A stretch of DNA of 64,000 nt from Mycolicibacterium helvum (GTDB lineage Bacteria; Actinomycetota; Actinomycetes; Mycobacteriales; Mycobacteriaceae): assembly GCF_010731895.1 (NCBI RefSeq), contig NZ_AP022596.1, positions 434,001 through 498,000 of the forward strand, given 5' to 3'. Numbering within the stretch: the first letter of the stretch is position 1; every line of letters starts with the position of its first letter. Both the position numbers and the translations under genes were made by a program. The notes under the pieces are model-generated. The model was not told the origin of the DNA, ran no database searches, and worked only from the letters and a program-made list of their open reading frames with translations. Below, piece after piece: positions 28,705 to 35,376 of the stretch.

Positions 28705-29061
28705 GTTTTGCCTACTTTCTGGCCGGTTTTTGGGCCTGTTCTGAGCGTTCGAACCGGGTCGGACGCTGTTGCATCTGTGAGGAAATATCTTGCGGTAGAA
28801 CGGGACACGTTTGCCGGTCCCGGTTGGACGCCTAGCTGGCGAGTGGGAAAAACCAGGGCTATGCAATGCATCCGATGGCTGAGCCGCATAACCGACCGGT
28901 CGAGACCGGGGGGCAGGGGGTCACCCCCCAGGGGTGCATCCTGGCTGGTCAGCAAGGCTAAGGCTGCGCATTTTCCGACTGTTGCGATAACGATCCACCG
29001 CCTCGCATATTGTGTTGCGACGACGTCAATAACAGGGGGGCGTCGAGCGGACGGGGGTCTA
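28705..29061. promoter_or_regulatory. Divergent intergenic region with a possible plus-strand promoter
   Basis: 357 bases between divergent genes. TTGCGA (28982-28987) and CATATT (29006-29011), 18 bases apart, could form a promoter for the gene at 29062. A G/C-run inverted repeat (ggggg-tca-ccccc) lies near 28916-28928. Open frames crossing this stretch have poor composition and no start signals. Confidence 0.35.
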
Positions 29062-29943
29062 GTGGACTACAACAGCGGCAATTCCGGCGAGCGAGCCTAC
29101 GAGTACCCGTACGGCTACGCGGACAGTGACTCCGATACCTCGCCGAAGGTCGATACAGCAGCGTTGCCGTTACAAACAAAGCGGTTCCGGTTCGGGGCAC
29201 TGGGCGGCTTTATCGCCGCCGTGGTGCTGATCGCGGCGGGAGTGGGTGCCTACTTCGGCATCACCGCCCTGACGGGCAAGGATGAGAAGCCGCCGTTCAC
29301 GATCAACGGCACGCTGTCTTTACGAGCGGATAGCGTCACCACCACGGGGCTACCACCCAGCTTCGCGTGCGCTGGAAAAGGTGGGTACAACGACATTGGG
29401 CCGGGGGCGGATGTCACCGTTGCCAACGAGTCGGGCACTCTCCTTGCCAAGGGCAGACTCGACGGTAGTTTTGGCGAAAAGGACTGGTGTGTATTTACTT
29501 TCACTGTATCCGATGTGCCAGCCGGTGCGAAGTTTTACAAGGTCACGGTTTCTCACCGAGGCGAGATGAGTTACACCGAGCAGGAGGCTCACGCTCGCAT
29601 CGAATTGAGCCTTGGCGACTCGCCGTCTGAGACGACTGTCGCTGCCGCGCCACCCGCGTCGCCTCCAGCGGCTGCGCCGGCACCGAAGCCCGTTCCCGCT
29701 GATCCAGCTGTGCCGACGTACGCAACACAATGCACGTCGGGTGTAGCTGTCGGAAGCTCGGAAACCTCCTGCGCTTTCGCGGCGAACGTCAACAACGCTT
29801 ACTGGAGCCAGCCGAACCACGGCGGGAGCGTGAGGGTATGGGCGTTCAGTCCTGTGACCGGACAGGCCTACCTGATGACGTGCAGCGGTCAACGTGTCGT
29901 TACCTGCTCGGGTGGGAACAACGCAGTCGTGTATCTGTATTGA
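29062..29943 (+). CDS. Membrane-anchored exported protein with Cys-rich C-terminal domain
   Basis: 293 aa from GTG 29062, the first good start after a gagcggacggggg site. It has a short charged cytoplasmic N-terminus, one transmembrane helix (about 55-75, 'LGGFIAAVVLIAAGVGAYFG') and an exported beta-rich domain with two cysteines. A Pro/Ala-rich linker precedes a C-terminal module with 'CTSGVAVGSSETSCAFA', 'VWAFSPVTGQAYLMTC' and 'CSGGNNAVVYLY'. That C-terminal module resembles conserved exported domains of mycobacterial proteins. It looks like host-adapted envelope cargo. Function unknown. Confidence 0.7.
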   Translation: MDYNSGNSGERAYEYPYGYADSDSDTSPKVDTAALPLQTKRFRFGALGGFIAAVVLIAAGVGAYFGITALTGKDEKPPFTINGTLSLRADSVTTTGLPPSFACAGKGGYNDIGPGADVTVANESGTLLAKGRLDGSFGEKDWCVFTFTVSDVPAGAKFYKVTVSHRGEMSYTEQEAHARIELSLGDSPSETTVAAAPPASPPAAAPAPKPVPADPAVPTYATQCTSGVAVGSSETSCAFAANVNNAYWSQPNHGGSVRVWAFSPVTGQAYLMTCSGQRVVTCSGGNNAVVYLY

Positions 29944-29982
29944 GACTTAGCCCAGCCCCGCACGATCAGGAGACGCGGCCCG

Positions 29983-30297
29983 ATGAACGAGACGAGTGAC
30001 GGCATGCCTCCCTCTCATGGAGCGGCAACCCCTGGTTGGTACCGCGACCCGGCGGGAACAGACGTGCCCGTCTACTGGAATGGGCGCGAATGGGCGGCCC
30101 GCGATCAACGCGGGGTGTTCCCCCCGCCGGGCTGGTATCCCGACTACTCCAATGGCGGCAAGACTGCTTACTGGAATGGGCGCGAATGGAGCGAAGATCC
30201 CCAGACGCTGCGGACATTCCTTATCGTGATCGGGCTCGTCGTGGCCGCTTTCCTATTCCTGGTGGTGTTTTTCGGGGTTCTGGCACTCGTCAAATGA
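29983..30297 (+). CDS. Small membrane protein with two DUF2510 repeats
   Basis: 104 aa. Two tandem DUF2510 motifs (PGWYRDPAG...YWNGREW and PGWYPDYSN...YWNGREWS) are followed by one C-terminal transmembrane helix (about 79-101). DUF2510 modules are common N-terminal cytosolic domains of actinobacterial membrane proteins. It lies 39 bases after the exported-protein gene and probably shares its transcript. Its 3' end overlaps the convergent gene by 45 bases. Confidence 0.8.
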   Translation: MNETSDGMPPSHGAATPGWYRDPAGTDVPVYWNGREWAARDQRGVFPPPGWYPDYSNGGKTAYWNGREWSEDPQTLRTFLIVIGLVVAAFLFLVVFFGVLALVK

Positions 30298-30705
30298 ATT
30301 GATAGATCCGGTACCGCCGGCCAATGCGGCCCGAAGGACGGCTGAGCCGTTGAGCGGAATGTGCTTGCTCGGACCGCTTGTGTTTCCCTGTGCCGCAATC
30401 GCTGCGGCCAGGACTCCTGCCGTGGTGTGCGGTCTCTTCGCGGCTTCCTCCTCGGCCTGGCGTTGAGCTTCCCGCTGGGCTTGGAACTCTTCGTTGCGGC
30501 GGCGCAACTCAGTGACGATGTCCAACCAGTCCAGTTCCGCTGGCTCGTCAGGCAGACCGGCGACTTTTGTAACTCCTCGGCTCTCCATCCTGCGAGCTAC
30601 CGCTTGAACGAATGGGTCAGTGATCGTCGCCGCGGGCTTGCCCTTGGTCGAATTGAGCTGTCGGGTAAGCAGCCTGGCGGCACTGGATTGCTTTGTGATT
30701 GTCAC
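30253..30705 (-). CDS. Hypothetical phage-type protein with charged coiled segment
   Basis: 150 aa. A basic N-terminus is followed by a highly charged helix rich in Arg, Glu and Gln (about 65-92, 'LRRRNEEFQAQREAQRQAEE'), then an Ala/Gly-rich region. The ATG overlaps the upstream stop (ATGA), so the pair is co-translated. The 3' 45 bases overlap the DUF2510 gene on the other strand. No function recognised; a scaffold- or packaging-type role is possible but unsupported. Confidence 0.55.
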   Translation of the reverse strand: MTITKQSSAARLLTRQLNSTKGKPAATITDPFVQAVARRMESRGVTKVAGLPDEPAELDWLDIVTELRRRNEEFQAQREAQRQAEEEAAKRPHTTAGVLAAAIAAQGNTSGPSKHIPLNGSAVLRAALAGGTGSINSFDECQNPEKHHQE

Positions 30706-31034
30706 GCTGCGGTGTCTTCCATCCGGGTAGTGGGCGAAAGTCGCTGAGGATGGCGCACAGCGCCTGCCACGCGCTTCTCTGGCTGGCGTGGGTCGGTCAA
30801 CAACCCCTTAGGCGGTTCCGAGCGTTGGTATCGACGCATGAACAACTCGCGCCGTTGCTCGATGTCTGCCGTCCACGGCGTGTCACCGTTGGCGATCACC
30901 GCAGCTTCATAGGGCTGCCCGTGCGTTTCCCACCACGTCAGGAACGCTGCCTCACGTTCGGCGGATTCGCGGTCGGTACTGGCCTGCTTCCAAAGTGGAT
31001 CGCGGGAGGGTTCGTTGTATTCGTTTTCAGTCAT
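30702..31034 (-). CDS. Hypothetical small phage-type protein
   Basis: 110 aa, acidic N-terminus and basic C-terminus ('ERQR'-type charged profile; 'AAFLTWWETHGQPYEAAVI', 'RRELFMRRYQRSE'). The start is ATG 31032-31034. It lies downstream of a terminator hairpin at 31061-31085 and so may start a new unit. Its stop is coupled to the next gene. Confidence 0.55.
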   Translation of the reverse strand: MTENEYNEPSRDPLWKQASTDRESAEREAAFLTWWETHGQPYEAAVIANGDTPWTADIEQRRELFMRRYQRSEPPKGLLTDPRQPEKRVAGAVRHPQRLSPTTRMEDTAA

Positions 31035-31060
31035 GAAATTCCTTGTGGTGGATACGAAAA

Positions 31061-31085
31061 GGCCCCCAGCGTGATGCCGGGGGCC
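31061..31085 (-). terminator. Intrinsic terminator (minus strand)
   Basis: GGCCCCC / GGGGGCC stem with an 11-base loop. On the minus strand it is followed by TTTTCG. It sits 21 bases after the stop of the minus-strand gene ending at 31106. Confidence 0.75.
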
Positions 31086-31105
31086 GATCTCGTAGGAGGG
31101 TGTGG

Positions 31106-31852
31106 TTAGCGTCGGAAGCTGCTGGGGCTGACGGCCAGCGAGTCACGAAGATCTCGGGCCTCGCGCAGGGTGTTGATGGCGAACTCAACACCGCGCCGCG
31201 CGGCCGTGAACAACACCGGATCGATCGCAGCCACCACCGGGTCGGCAGGCGTCTGGTGCGCGGCGTCGATCTTGATCAAGTCCAGCGCAGTCGACGGACG
31301 CAAGATCCGAATCGTCGTCTCGGTGATGCCTGCCAGAGCACTTGTGCTGGCAACCCAACCGCTGATCTTGTCCAAGTACGCCGCTTCGCGTTTGGCGTCA
31401 CCGTAGGCGGTGACAGCATCCGGTCCAGCCTCAAGCAATGTTTCCGGTGAGATCTCTTCGGGCAGTTGTTCAATCGCTGCGATATAGGCAGCGGCGTGCT
31501 CATCGAACTCGGGGGTTAACTGTTTGATGATCTCGGGGACGGCAGGCAAAGCCACCTTGTTGACCTTGCGGGCGGCTTCTTCCAACGCGTGTCGCTTCGC
31601 GGCATCGAGTGGCGACCAACCGCCGCCGGCCTGCGAGGCCCGCACCGCGAGTTGCTCGGCGAGGTTGAAAATCAGTTCCTCGACGTTCTCGGGCGTGGCG
31701 TCTTCGATCGCGAACGCCGGTTGGTACGAGACTTCGGTGTAGCGGATTGCCTCGAAGACGGCGATTGCGTTGGTGAGTTCCTCGGGCAGCTCGACGCCCA
31801 AGCCCGTCCAATAGGTGACCTGGTGTGCGCCGTCGATAGAGCGAGTGTTCAT
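31106..31852 (-). CDS. Hypothetical element protein
   Basis: 248-aa soluble, mostly helical acidic protein ('LTNAIAVFEAIRYTEVSYQPAF', 'AAAYIAAIEQLPEEISPETLLEAG', 'GVEFAINTLREARDLRDSLA'). ATG 31850-31852 is the start. A terminator follows the gene and another lies upstream, so it is probably transcribed alone. I recognise no domain. Confidence 0.6.
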   Translation of the reverse strand: MNTRSIDGAHQVTYWTGLGVELPEELTNAIAVFEAIRYTEVSYQPAFAIEDATPENVEELIFNLAEQLAVRASQAGGGWSPLDAAKRHALEEAARKVNKVALPAVPEIIKQLTPEFDEHAAAYIAAIEQLPEEISPETLLEAGPDAVTAYGDAKREAAYLDKISGWVASTSALAGITETTIRILRPSTALDLIKIDAAHQTPADPVVAAIDPVLFTAARRGVEFAINTLREARDLRDSLAVSPSSFRR

Positions 31853-31907
31853 AGGTGTTTGATTCCTTCGGGTTGATTGCGCCCTGGAGATCAGGGCATC
31901 AAAAAAT

Positions 31908-31925
31908 GCCGCCTGTCCGGGCGGC
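31908..31925 (-). terminator. Intrinsic terminator (minus strand)
   Basis: GCCGCC-tgtccg-GGCGGC with, on the minus strand, a run of six T (complement of aaaaaa 31901-31906). It ends transcription after the zinc-ribbon gene. A second small hairpin (gccctg/cagggc) lies at 31881-31897. Confidence 0.8.
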
Positions 31926-31958
31926 TAGCGGGATTTCGTTGCACTCGTGGGTAGTTGA

Positions 31959-32198
31959 CTACCCCGGTGAATAACCGGCTGCGAGAGCCGCAGCGAGCTG
32001 CTGTAGGTCAACGGGCGGTTCGGAGCGCGTCACGACGACGCCGTGTGATTCCAGCGCCAGCGCCAGTTCGAGGGCAGCGCGCTGGCGGCTGCGGTAGACG
32101 ACGTTCCGGGTCTTACGGCATCGCTTGCAGAATCCATCCGCGTCACGGTCTGCTGCGGATCGGATCTGATGGCCTGCTGGGCATTCTGTAGGGTTCGT
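31959..32198 (-). CDS. Zinc-ribbon small phage-type protein, apparent ACG start
   Basis: 79-residue frame beginning T-N-P-T-E-C-P-A-G-H, then 'DGFCKRCRKTRN' and a helical C-terminus ending 'AAALAAGYSPG'. The C-P-x-G-H and C-x-x-C pairs form a likely zinc ribbon, a pattern common in small actinophage genes. An optimal AGGAGG sits 6 bases before ACG (32196-32198). An in-frame TGA precedes the ACG by one codon, so no ATG, GTG or TTG can serve until deep in the protein. Either ACG initiates or an original ATG has mutated and expression is reduced. Confidence 0.65.
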   Translation of the reverse strand, partial: TNPTECPAGHQIRSAADRDADGFCKRCRKTRNVVYRSRQRAALELALALESHGVVVTRSEPPVDLQQLAAALAAGYSPG

Positions 32199-32219
32199 GG
32201 TTCACCTCCTATCAGGTGT

Positions 32220-32231
32220 CTGTTCGAACAG
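32220..32231. promoter_or_regulatory. 12-bp perfect palindrome ctgttcgaacag
   Basis: Perfect inverted repeat 21 bases upstream of the zinc-ribbon gene's ACG, between that gene and the upstream hairpins. It is a candidate operator. The half-site order (GTTC then GAAC) differs from the mycobacterial LexA box. Confidence 0.4.
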
Positions 32232-32255
32232 GAAATTGGTCAAAAGAAACTGCCC

Positions 32256-32271
32256 CAGCTCAATTGAGCTG
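32256..32271. repeat. 16-bp perfect palindrome cagctcaattgagctg
   Basis: Perfect inverted repeat in the 218-base gene-free stretch 32199-32416, between the hairpin at 32300 and the palindrome at 32220. It could be an operator or a weak hairpin. It has no T-tract. Confidence 0.4.
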
Positions 32272-32299
32272 AGGCTGAGGTCGATCCGCACAAGACAGA

Positions 32300-32331
32300 C
32301 CCCGACCCGCCAGGAGGCGTAAGGGTCGGGG
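32300..32331 (-). terminator. Strong hairpin after the 32417 gene
   Basis: CCCCGACCC / GGGTCGGGG, a perfect 9-bp stem with a 14-base loop, 86 bases after the stop of the minus-strand gene ending at 32417. The downstream minus-strand sequence is only moderately T-rich. Confidence 0.65.
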
Positions 32332-32416
32332 CCTGACTCGGAGTGCAGCAATCAACCGGATGAAGGCGGTCTTGCGCCTACACCCCTTCAGTAATATTTC
32401 GGAACAGAGGTACTGG

Positions 32417-33112
32417 TCAGAACCGGTCAAACGGTGAGCGCACACCACGGCGCTGTTGAAACCGGGATGCCGCTTCCTTATCCTCCCGCGCCCACGCTGC
32501 GTCGCGTTCACGAATTTCGCGCACCTTCGCTTCGCCTGCCTCACGCTGCCTCCGCTCCGACGGAGTTTCACCCCCAAGTGGTATCGGCTGCCCGTCAGCC
32601 GTCGCGGCTACACCTTGGCGCGGAGGCGTGTCACATCCATCAGCCAGCAGCTCGGAGTTGCGATCTTCGTACTGCCGCTCACGGACTCGACGCATCCGGC
32701 TACGCGCGCCGTCGTTGTGCTTCTGTTTGCGGATGTCGCGGCAACCGTCGCAATACTTCGGCCAGCGGCCAACATTGGTCTGCCCTCTGCGGTGGTAGAT
32801 GCCGCCGATGAATCGGCACGCGGTCACGAGATCGCCGCAGTCGACGCACTCACCCCGGTAGATCCTTGCGTCCCACATCTGCGTGACGTAGCCGTGTGTG
32901 GCCTTGGCAGGCCACTGGTGAGTAACGCCGGGGTTCTCCCGGCGCCACCGGTCGACCCGGTTAGGTACCCCAACGTGCTCAGTGGCCGCACCCCCCAGCG
33001 GGCGCACGAACTCCACGCCGGATGTGGTCGTTTCGACCTTGCCGATTTGTGCGGCCTCGTGCTCACGCTGCAGCCGCTTGGCTGCTAGGTAGAGCTGCCG
33101 TTGGCTCGTCAC
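32417..33112 (-). CDS. Zinc-finger-containing hypothetical phage-type protein
   Basis: 231 aa from GTG 33110-33112, chosen because AGAAGGAAC lies just upstream; the ATG at 33187 would translate through that site and overlap the upstream gene. The central part has 'GECVDCGDLVTACRF' and 'KYCDGCRDIR', two C-x-x-C pairs separated by about 35 residues, likely one zinc-binding unit. The C-terminal third is strongly charged and coiled. Possibly DNA- or RNA-binding; function unknown. Confidence 0.62.
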   Translation of the reverse strand: MTSQRQLYLAAKRLQREHEAAQIGKVETTTSGVEFVRPLGGAATEHVGVPNRVDRWRRENPGVTHQWPAKATHGYVTQMWDARIYRGECVDCGDLVTACRFIGGIYHRRGQTNVGRWPKYCDGCRDIRKQKHNDGARSRMRRVRERQYEDRNSELLADGCDTPPRQGVAATADGQPIPLGGETPSERRQREAGEAKVREIRERDAAWAREDKEAASRFQQRRGVRSPFDRF

Positions 33113-33165
33113 TACTTGGTTGTTCCTTCCTTCAGATCGGTGCTGAATTTGTATGAGGTCATGCG

Positions 33166-34110
33166 CTACGGCTGGCCAACGAACCACGTCTCGCCTTGCT
33201 TGGTCCAGGCGTAGGTACCGTCAGCCTGCCGCCTCCGCTTCTGGCCTCCGGGGTAGGTGAATTCATCGAGCAACTCGCCTTGCTGGGCTCGCAGCAGTTT
33301 GGTCGCTGCTGCTCGGGAGATGGCTAGTTGCTTGGCTACTCCGGTCACGGTGAGCGGCGCTCTTCGCTCAAGCGTTGCCAGCCACTGCGCGAACTCGGCG
33401 GTGATGTCTCGTCTCGTGTGTCGCAGTTTGGGTGATCTATCTTTTGCAGCTGTTAAAGATAGATCACCTGTTTTGCGACAACCTTCGGCCAGCCCCGGAC
33501 ACCGACACCGTGCCCTCGATCGGTTGCATCCGGGTAGGTGCTTTGGTTTGGCCTCGGGTGTCCATTCAACGTCGACAGCCCACACACGTCCGTGCCCTTG
33601 CACGCCGTCATAGGTGACACCGGAGAAAAAACCCCCGGCCATTGTGGTGCTCCACTCGCTAAGTACCCGACCGGCAACCGGGTCGGCCACCCCCACCGCG
33701 CCCGCCAACAGCGGGCCGGTGATTACCGGCGTCAGTGTCTCGAACTTGTGGCACAACGCGATAGCGCCGAGCAAGTACCTTTCGTGAGTCACACCGGAGC
33801 CCGCGATGCGAGCTGCTAGCTCGTGAAGAGGGTCAGGGTCGAATTCCTTCGCCCGCACCCCAGGCACATACGACTCTGCGGCGGCTTTAGCGCCGCTGGT
33901 GATGTGATGCTCGGTCGCGTTGGGTCGGCCACTGCTGCCTCGCGGAAGCGAGCTTTCGTGCGGATGGCCTAATACCCAATCCACCGCGTCGAACTCGTCG
34001 CACTCGCCGTTGCGGAGTCCCCACGCGGCCAGCTCGTAGGCCAACCGGTACACCTCGTCGGTATCGCTCGCGTCGGAGAGGTCCGGCTTGTCAGGTCGCG
34101 ACGCCAGCAT
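33166..34110 (-). CDS. Putative replication/DNA-binding protein with C-terminal winged helix
   Basis: 314 aa. The N-terminal 200 residues are helical with no recognised catalytic motif. A Cys/Arg-rich segment ('CNRSRARCRCPGLAEGC') follows. Near the C-terminus 'LTVTGVAKQLAISRAAATKLLRAQQGELL' is a clear helix-turn-helix, with a wing ('EFTYPGGQKRRRQ'). The position in the early-type operon next to the control region suggests a replication initiator or regulator. That role is inferred from context only. Confidence 0.58.
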   Translation of the reverse strand: MLASRPDKPDLSDASDTDEVYRLAYELAAWGLRNGECDEFDAVDWVLGHPHESSLPRGSSGRPNATEHHITSGAKAAAESYVPGVRAKEFDPDPLHELAARIAGSGVTHERYLLGAIALCHKFETLTPVITGPLLAGAVGVADPVAGRVLSEWSTTMAGGFFSGVTYDGVQGHGRVWAVDVEWTPEAKPKHLPGCNRSRARCRCPGLAEGCRKTGDLSLTAAKDRSPKLRHTRRDITAEFAQWLATLERRAPLTVTGVAKQLAISRAAATKLLRAQQGELLDEFTYPGGQKRRRQADGTYAWTKQGETWFVGQP

Positions 34111-34261
34111 CGGTGCCCTCCAGGGCTCTGTTGATCTGCGCTCGCAGGAGTTTGAGTTCGTCAGCGTTAAGCAGGACGAACCTTGACGTGTTGGCGGGTT
34201 GAATCCGGTAGGTGAGCGTCCTCCTTTCGAAGTCCCACCTAGATGACAGCAACGGACTCAC
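34091..34261 (-). CDS. Small protein coupled to both neighbours
   Basis: 56 aa from GTG 34259-34261 to TGA 34091-34093. The start overlaps the upstream stop as GTGA and the 3' end overlaps the next gene by 20 bases. The sequence ('SSRWDFERRTLTYRIQP', 'FVLLNADELKLLRAQINRAL') ends in an amphipathic helix and reads as coding. The AAAGGAGG inside it near 34225 is too far from the next start to serve it. No function recognised; a small DNA-binding or directionality factor is possible. Confidence 0.55.
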   Translation of the reverse strand: MSPLLSSRWDFERRTLTYRIQPANTSRFVLLNADELKLLRAQINRALEGTDAGVAT

Positions 34262-34707
34262 CCGGCAGTCGCTAATGATGTGACGTAGACGGATATCTCA
34301 ACCTTGCCGAACATCCAATCGGGATCCTCGAACGTCTCCCGCGACGCAAGCGCGAGACCCTGCTCGGCGATGTACTGGAGAACAGGATCCAGCCAGTCGT
34401 TGTCATCGCGGACAAGCGGACTCCGCATAACCTCGACTTGAATGCCATCACCGACCGCATACAGCCAACCTGGGTGGACGATCTCCAACTGCGAGGCGAA
34501 CTCCAGCGACAACGCGGGGCTACCGGTCTCGTTGGGCCACAACGAGGTCCAGAATCGTCGGTACGCACCGTCTCGGCGCTCGACATCCAGTACCCGGCAT
34601 CCCTTGTGTACCTTGCGGACTCCGACCACGGTGGTGGTGCCGATCTTGTCGCCGACCCCGAAGGGGCGGGCGGCGGTGTTACCCGCCTCCCGCATCCCCG
34701 TCGCCAT
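34258..34707 (-). CDS. Hypothetical element protein
   Basis: 149 aa from ATG 34705-34707, whose A is shared with the stop of the previous gene (TGATG). Beta-rich N-terminal half ('GVGDKIGTTTVVGVRKVHKG', 'WTSLWPNETG') and an acidic C-terminal half. No known domain recognised. A longer frame upstream overlaps the previous gene and is not needed. Confidence 0.58.
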   Translation of the reverse strand: MATGMREAGNTAARPFGVGDKIGTTTVVGVRKVHKGCRVLDVERRDGAYRRFWTSLWPNETGSPALSLEFASQLEIVHPGWLYAVGDGIQVEVMRSPLVRDDNDWLDPVLQYIAEQGLALASRETFEDPDWMFGKVEISVYVTSLATAG

Positions 34708-35033
34708 CAGCCGAGTACCTCGGAGGCCACCTGCTCCTGGGCGTTCTTCAGCGTCGCCAGAGACAAGCTCAGGTGGAACCCCGCTGCGATCCACATCGCG
34801 ATGGCCTGATGGTCAGAGGCGTCCACGCTTTCCGTGGGCTCTTCTTTCTCGAATCGAGTCGCCCCGAGCGGGTCGATCTGGATGACGACCGGCGCATGCG
34901 GGTGCTTCAACGTCACCACGGACGTATTCACGCCGAGGTAGGCGACCTCATCAACTTCAACTACCCACAGCAGCGCACGCCCAAGATCTGCGTAGCTGAT
35001 TTCTGGCTTCGTCACCACAGTTGTTGCCTCCAT
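34707..35033 (-). CDS. Hypothetical element protein, first well-supported gene of the minus-strand operon
   Basis: 108 aa from ATG 35031-35033, with GAAGGGAAG upstream. Mixed alpha/beta with 'GVNTSVVTLKHPHAPVVIQIDP' and a C-terminal helix. It is translationally coupled to the next gene (TGATG). It lies just downstream of the palindrome-rich control region and so would be the first well-supported early gene. No domain recognised. Confidence 0.58.
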   Translation of the reverse strand: MEATTVVTKPEISYADLGRALLWVVEVDEVAYLGVNTSVVTLKHPHAPVVIQIDPLGATRFEKEEPTESVDASDHQAIAMWIAAGFHLSLSLATLKNAQEQVASEVLG

Positions 35034-35035
35034 AG

Positions 35036-35194
35036 TTATTGCTTCCCTTCGTGTTTCAAGCGCGGCACCTTGCCGCCGATCTGCTCTTGTCGTCGGGTGA
35101 CGACCAAACTGCGACGGTGTCCATCCCGTCGTTCTTCCTCGCTCCTGTCCGTTTCGGTTCGCGGTACCGCCGCCTTCGCGATCTCCGCTGTTTC
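35036..35194 (-). other. Coding-like frame without a canonical start
   Basis: A 52-codon frame closes at TAA 35036-35038, two bases before the next gene's ATG. It reads 'AKAAVPRTETDRSEEE', 'SLVVTRRQEQIGGKVPRLK' and has higher third-position G/C than the overlapping frame. No ATG or GTG lies near its 5' end; an ATC next to a GGAG (35180-35182) is the only early candidate, and TTG at codon 30 gives 23 residues. The rest of the stretch 35195-35305 shows nothing. Confidence 0.28.
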
Positions 35195-35305
35195 TCAGTC
35201 CCGCGCCAGCCGAGACGCGGAACCGAAGCCCCTCTGACGGGCGACTCTGACCGGGGCTACCGGCTGACTCTTGGATTGGAGAACTACAGTGAGTATTGCA
35301 TGGCT

Positions 35306-35357
35306 CAACATGTTGTGACAACACATGTTCAGCCACGGCATGTATTTCCACGGCATG
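35306..35357. promoter_or_regulatory. Operator cluster in the element's divergent control region
   Basis: Palindrome caacatgttg (35306-35315) is followed by a related half-site caacacatgttc, then two direct repeats of ccacggcatg (35333-35342 and 35348-35357, 15-base period). All lie between the minus-strand operon and the regulator gene at 35377. The layout suits a lysis/lysogeny-type switch bound by the adjacent winged-helix protein (inference). Confidence 0.55.
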
Positions 35358-35363
35358 AGTTGG

Positions 35364-35369
35364 TAGATT
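35364..35369 (+). promoter_or_regulatory. -10 element TAGATT, probable leaderless start
   Basis: TAGATT lies 7 bases before ATG 35377, the normal distance from a -10 box to the transcription start in mycobacteria. The regulator mRNA probably begins at its ATG. No ribosome-binding site is present, which agrees. Confidence 0.5.
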
Positions 35370-35376
35370 CATCGCT

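Noticed and set aside
28615..29061. Upstream part of the long plus-strand frame leading into the exported protein
   Set aside because: It overlaps the divergent minus-strand gene and lacks protein-like sequence. The transmembrane protein starts well at GTG 29062.
32220..32231. LexA/SOS box
   Set aside because: The half-sites are GTTC...GAAC with no spacer, the reverse of the GAAC-N4-GTTC mycobacterial box.
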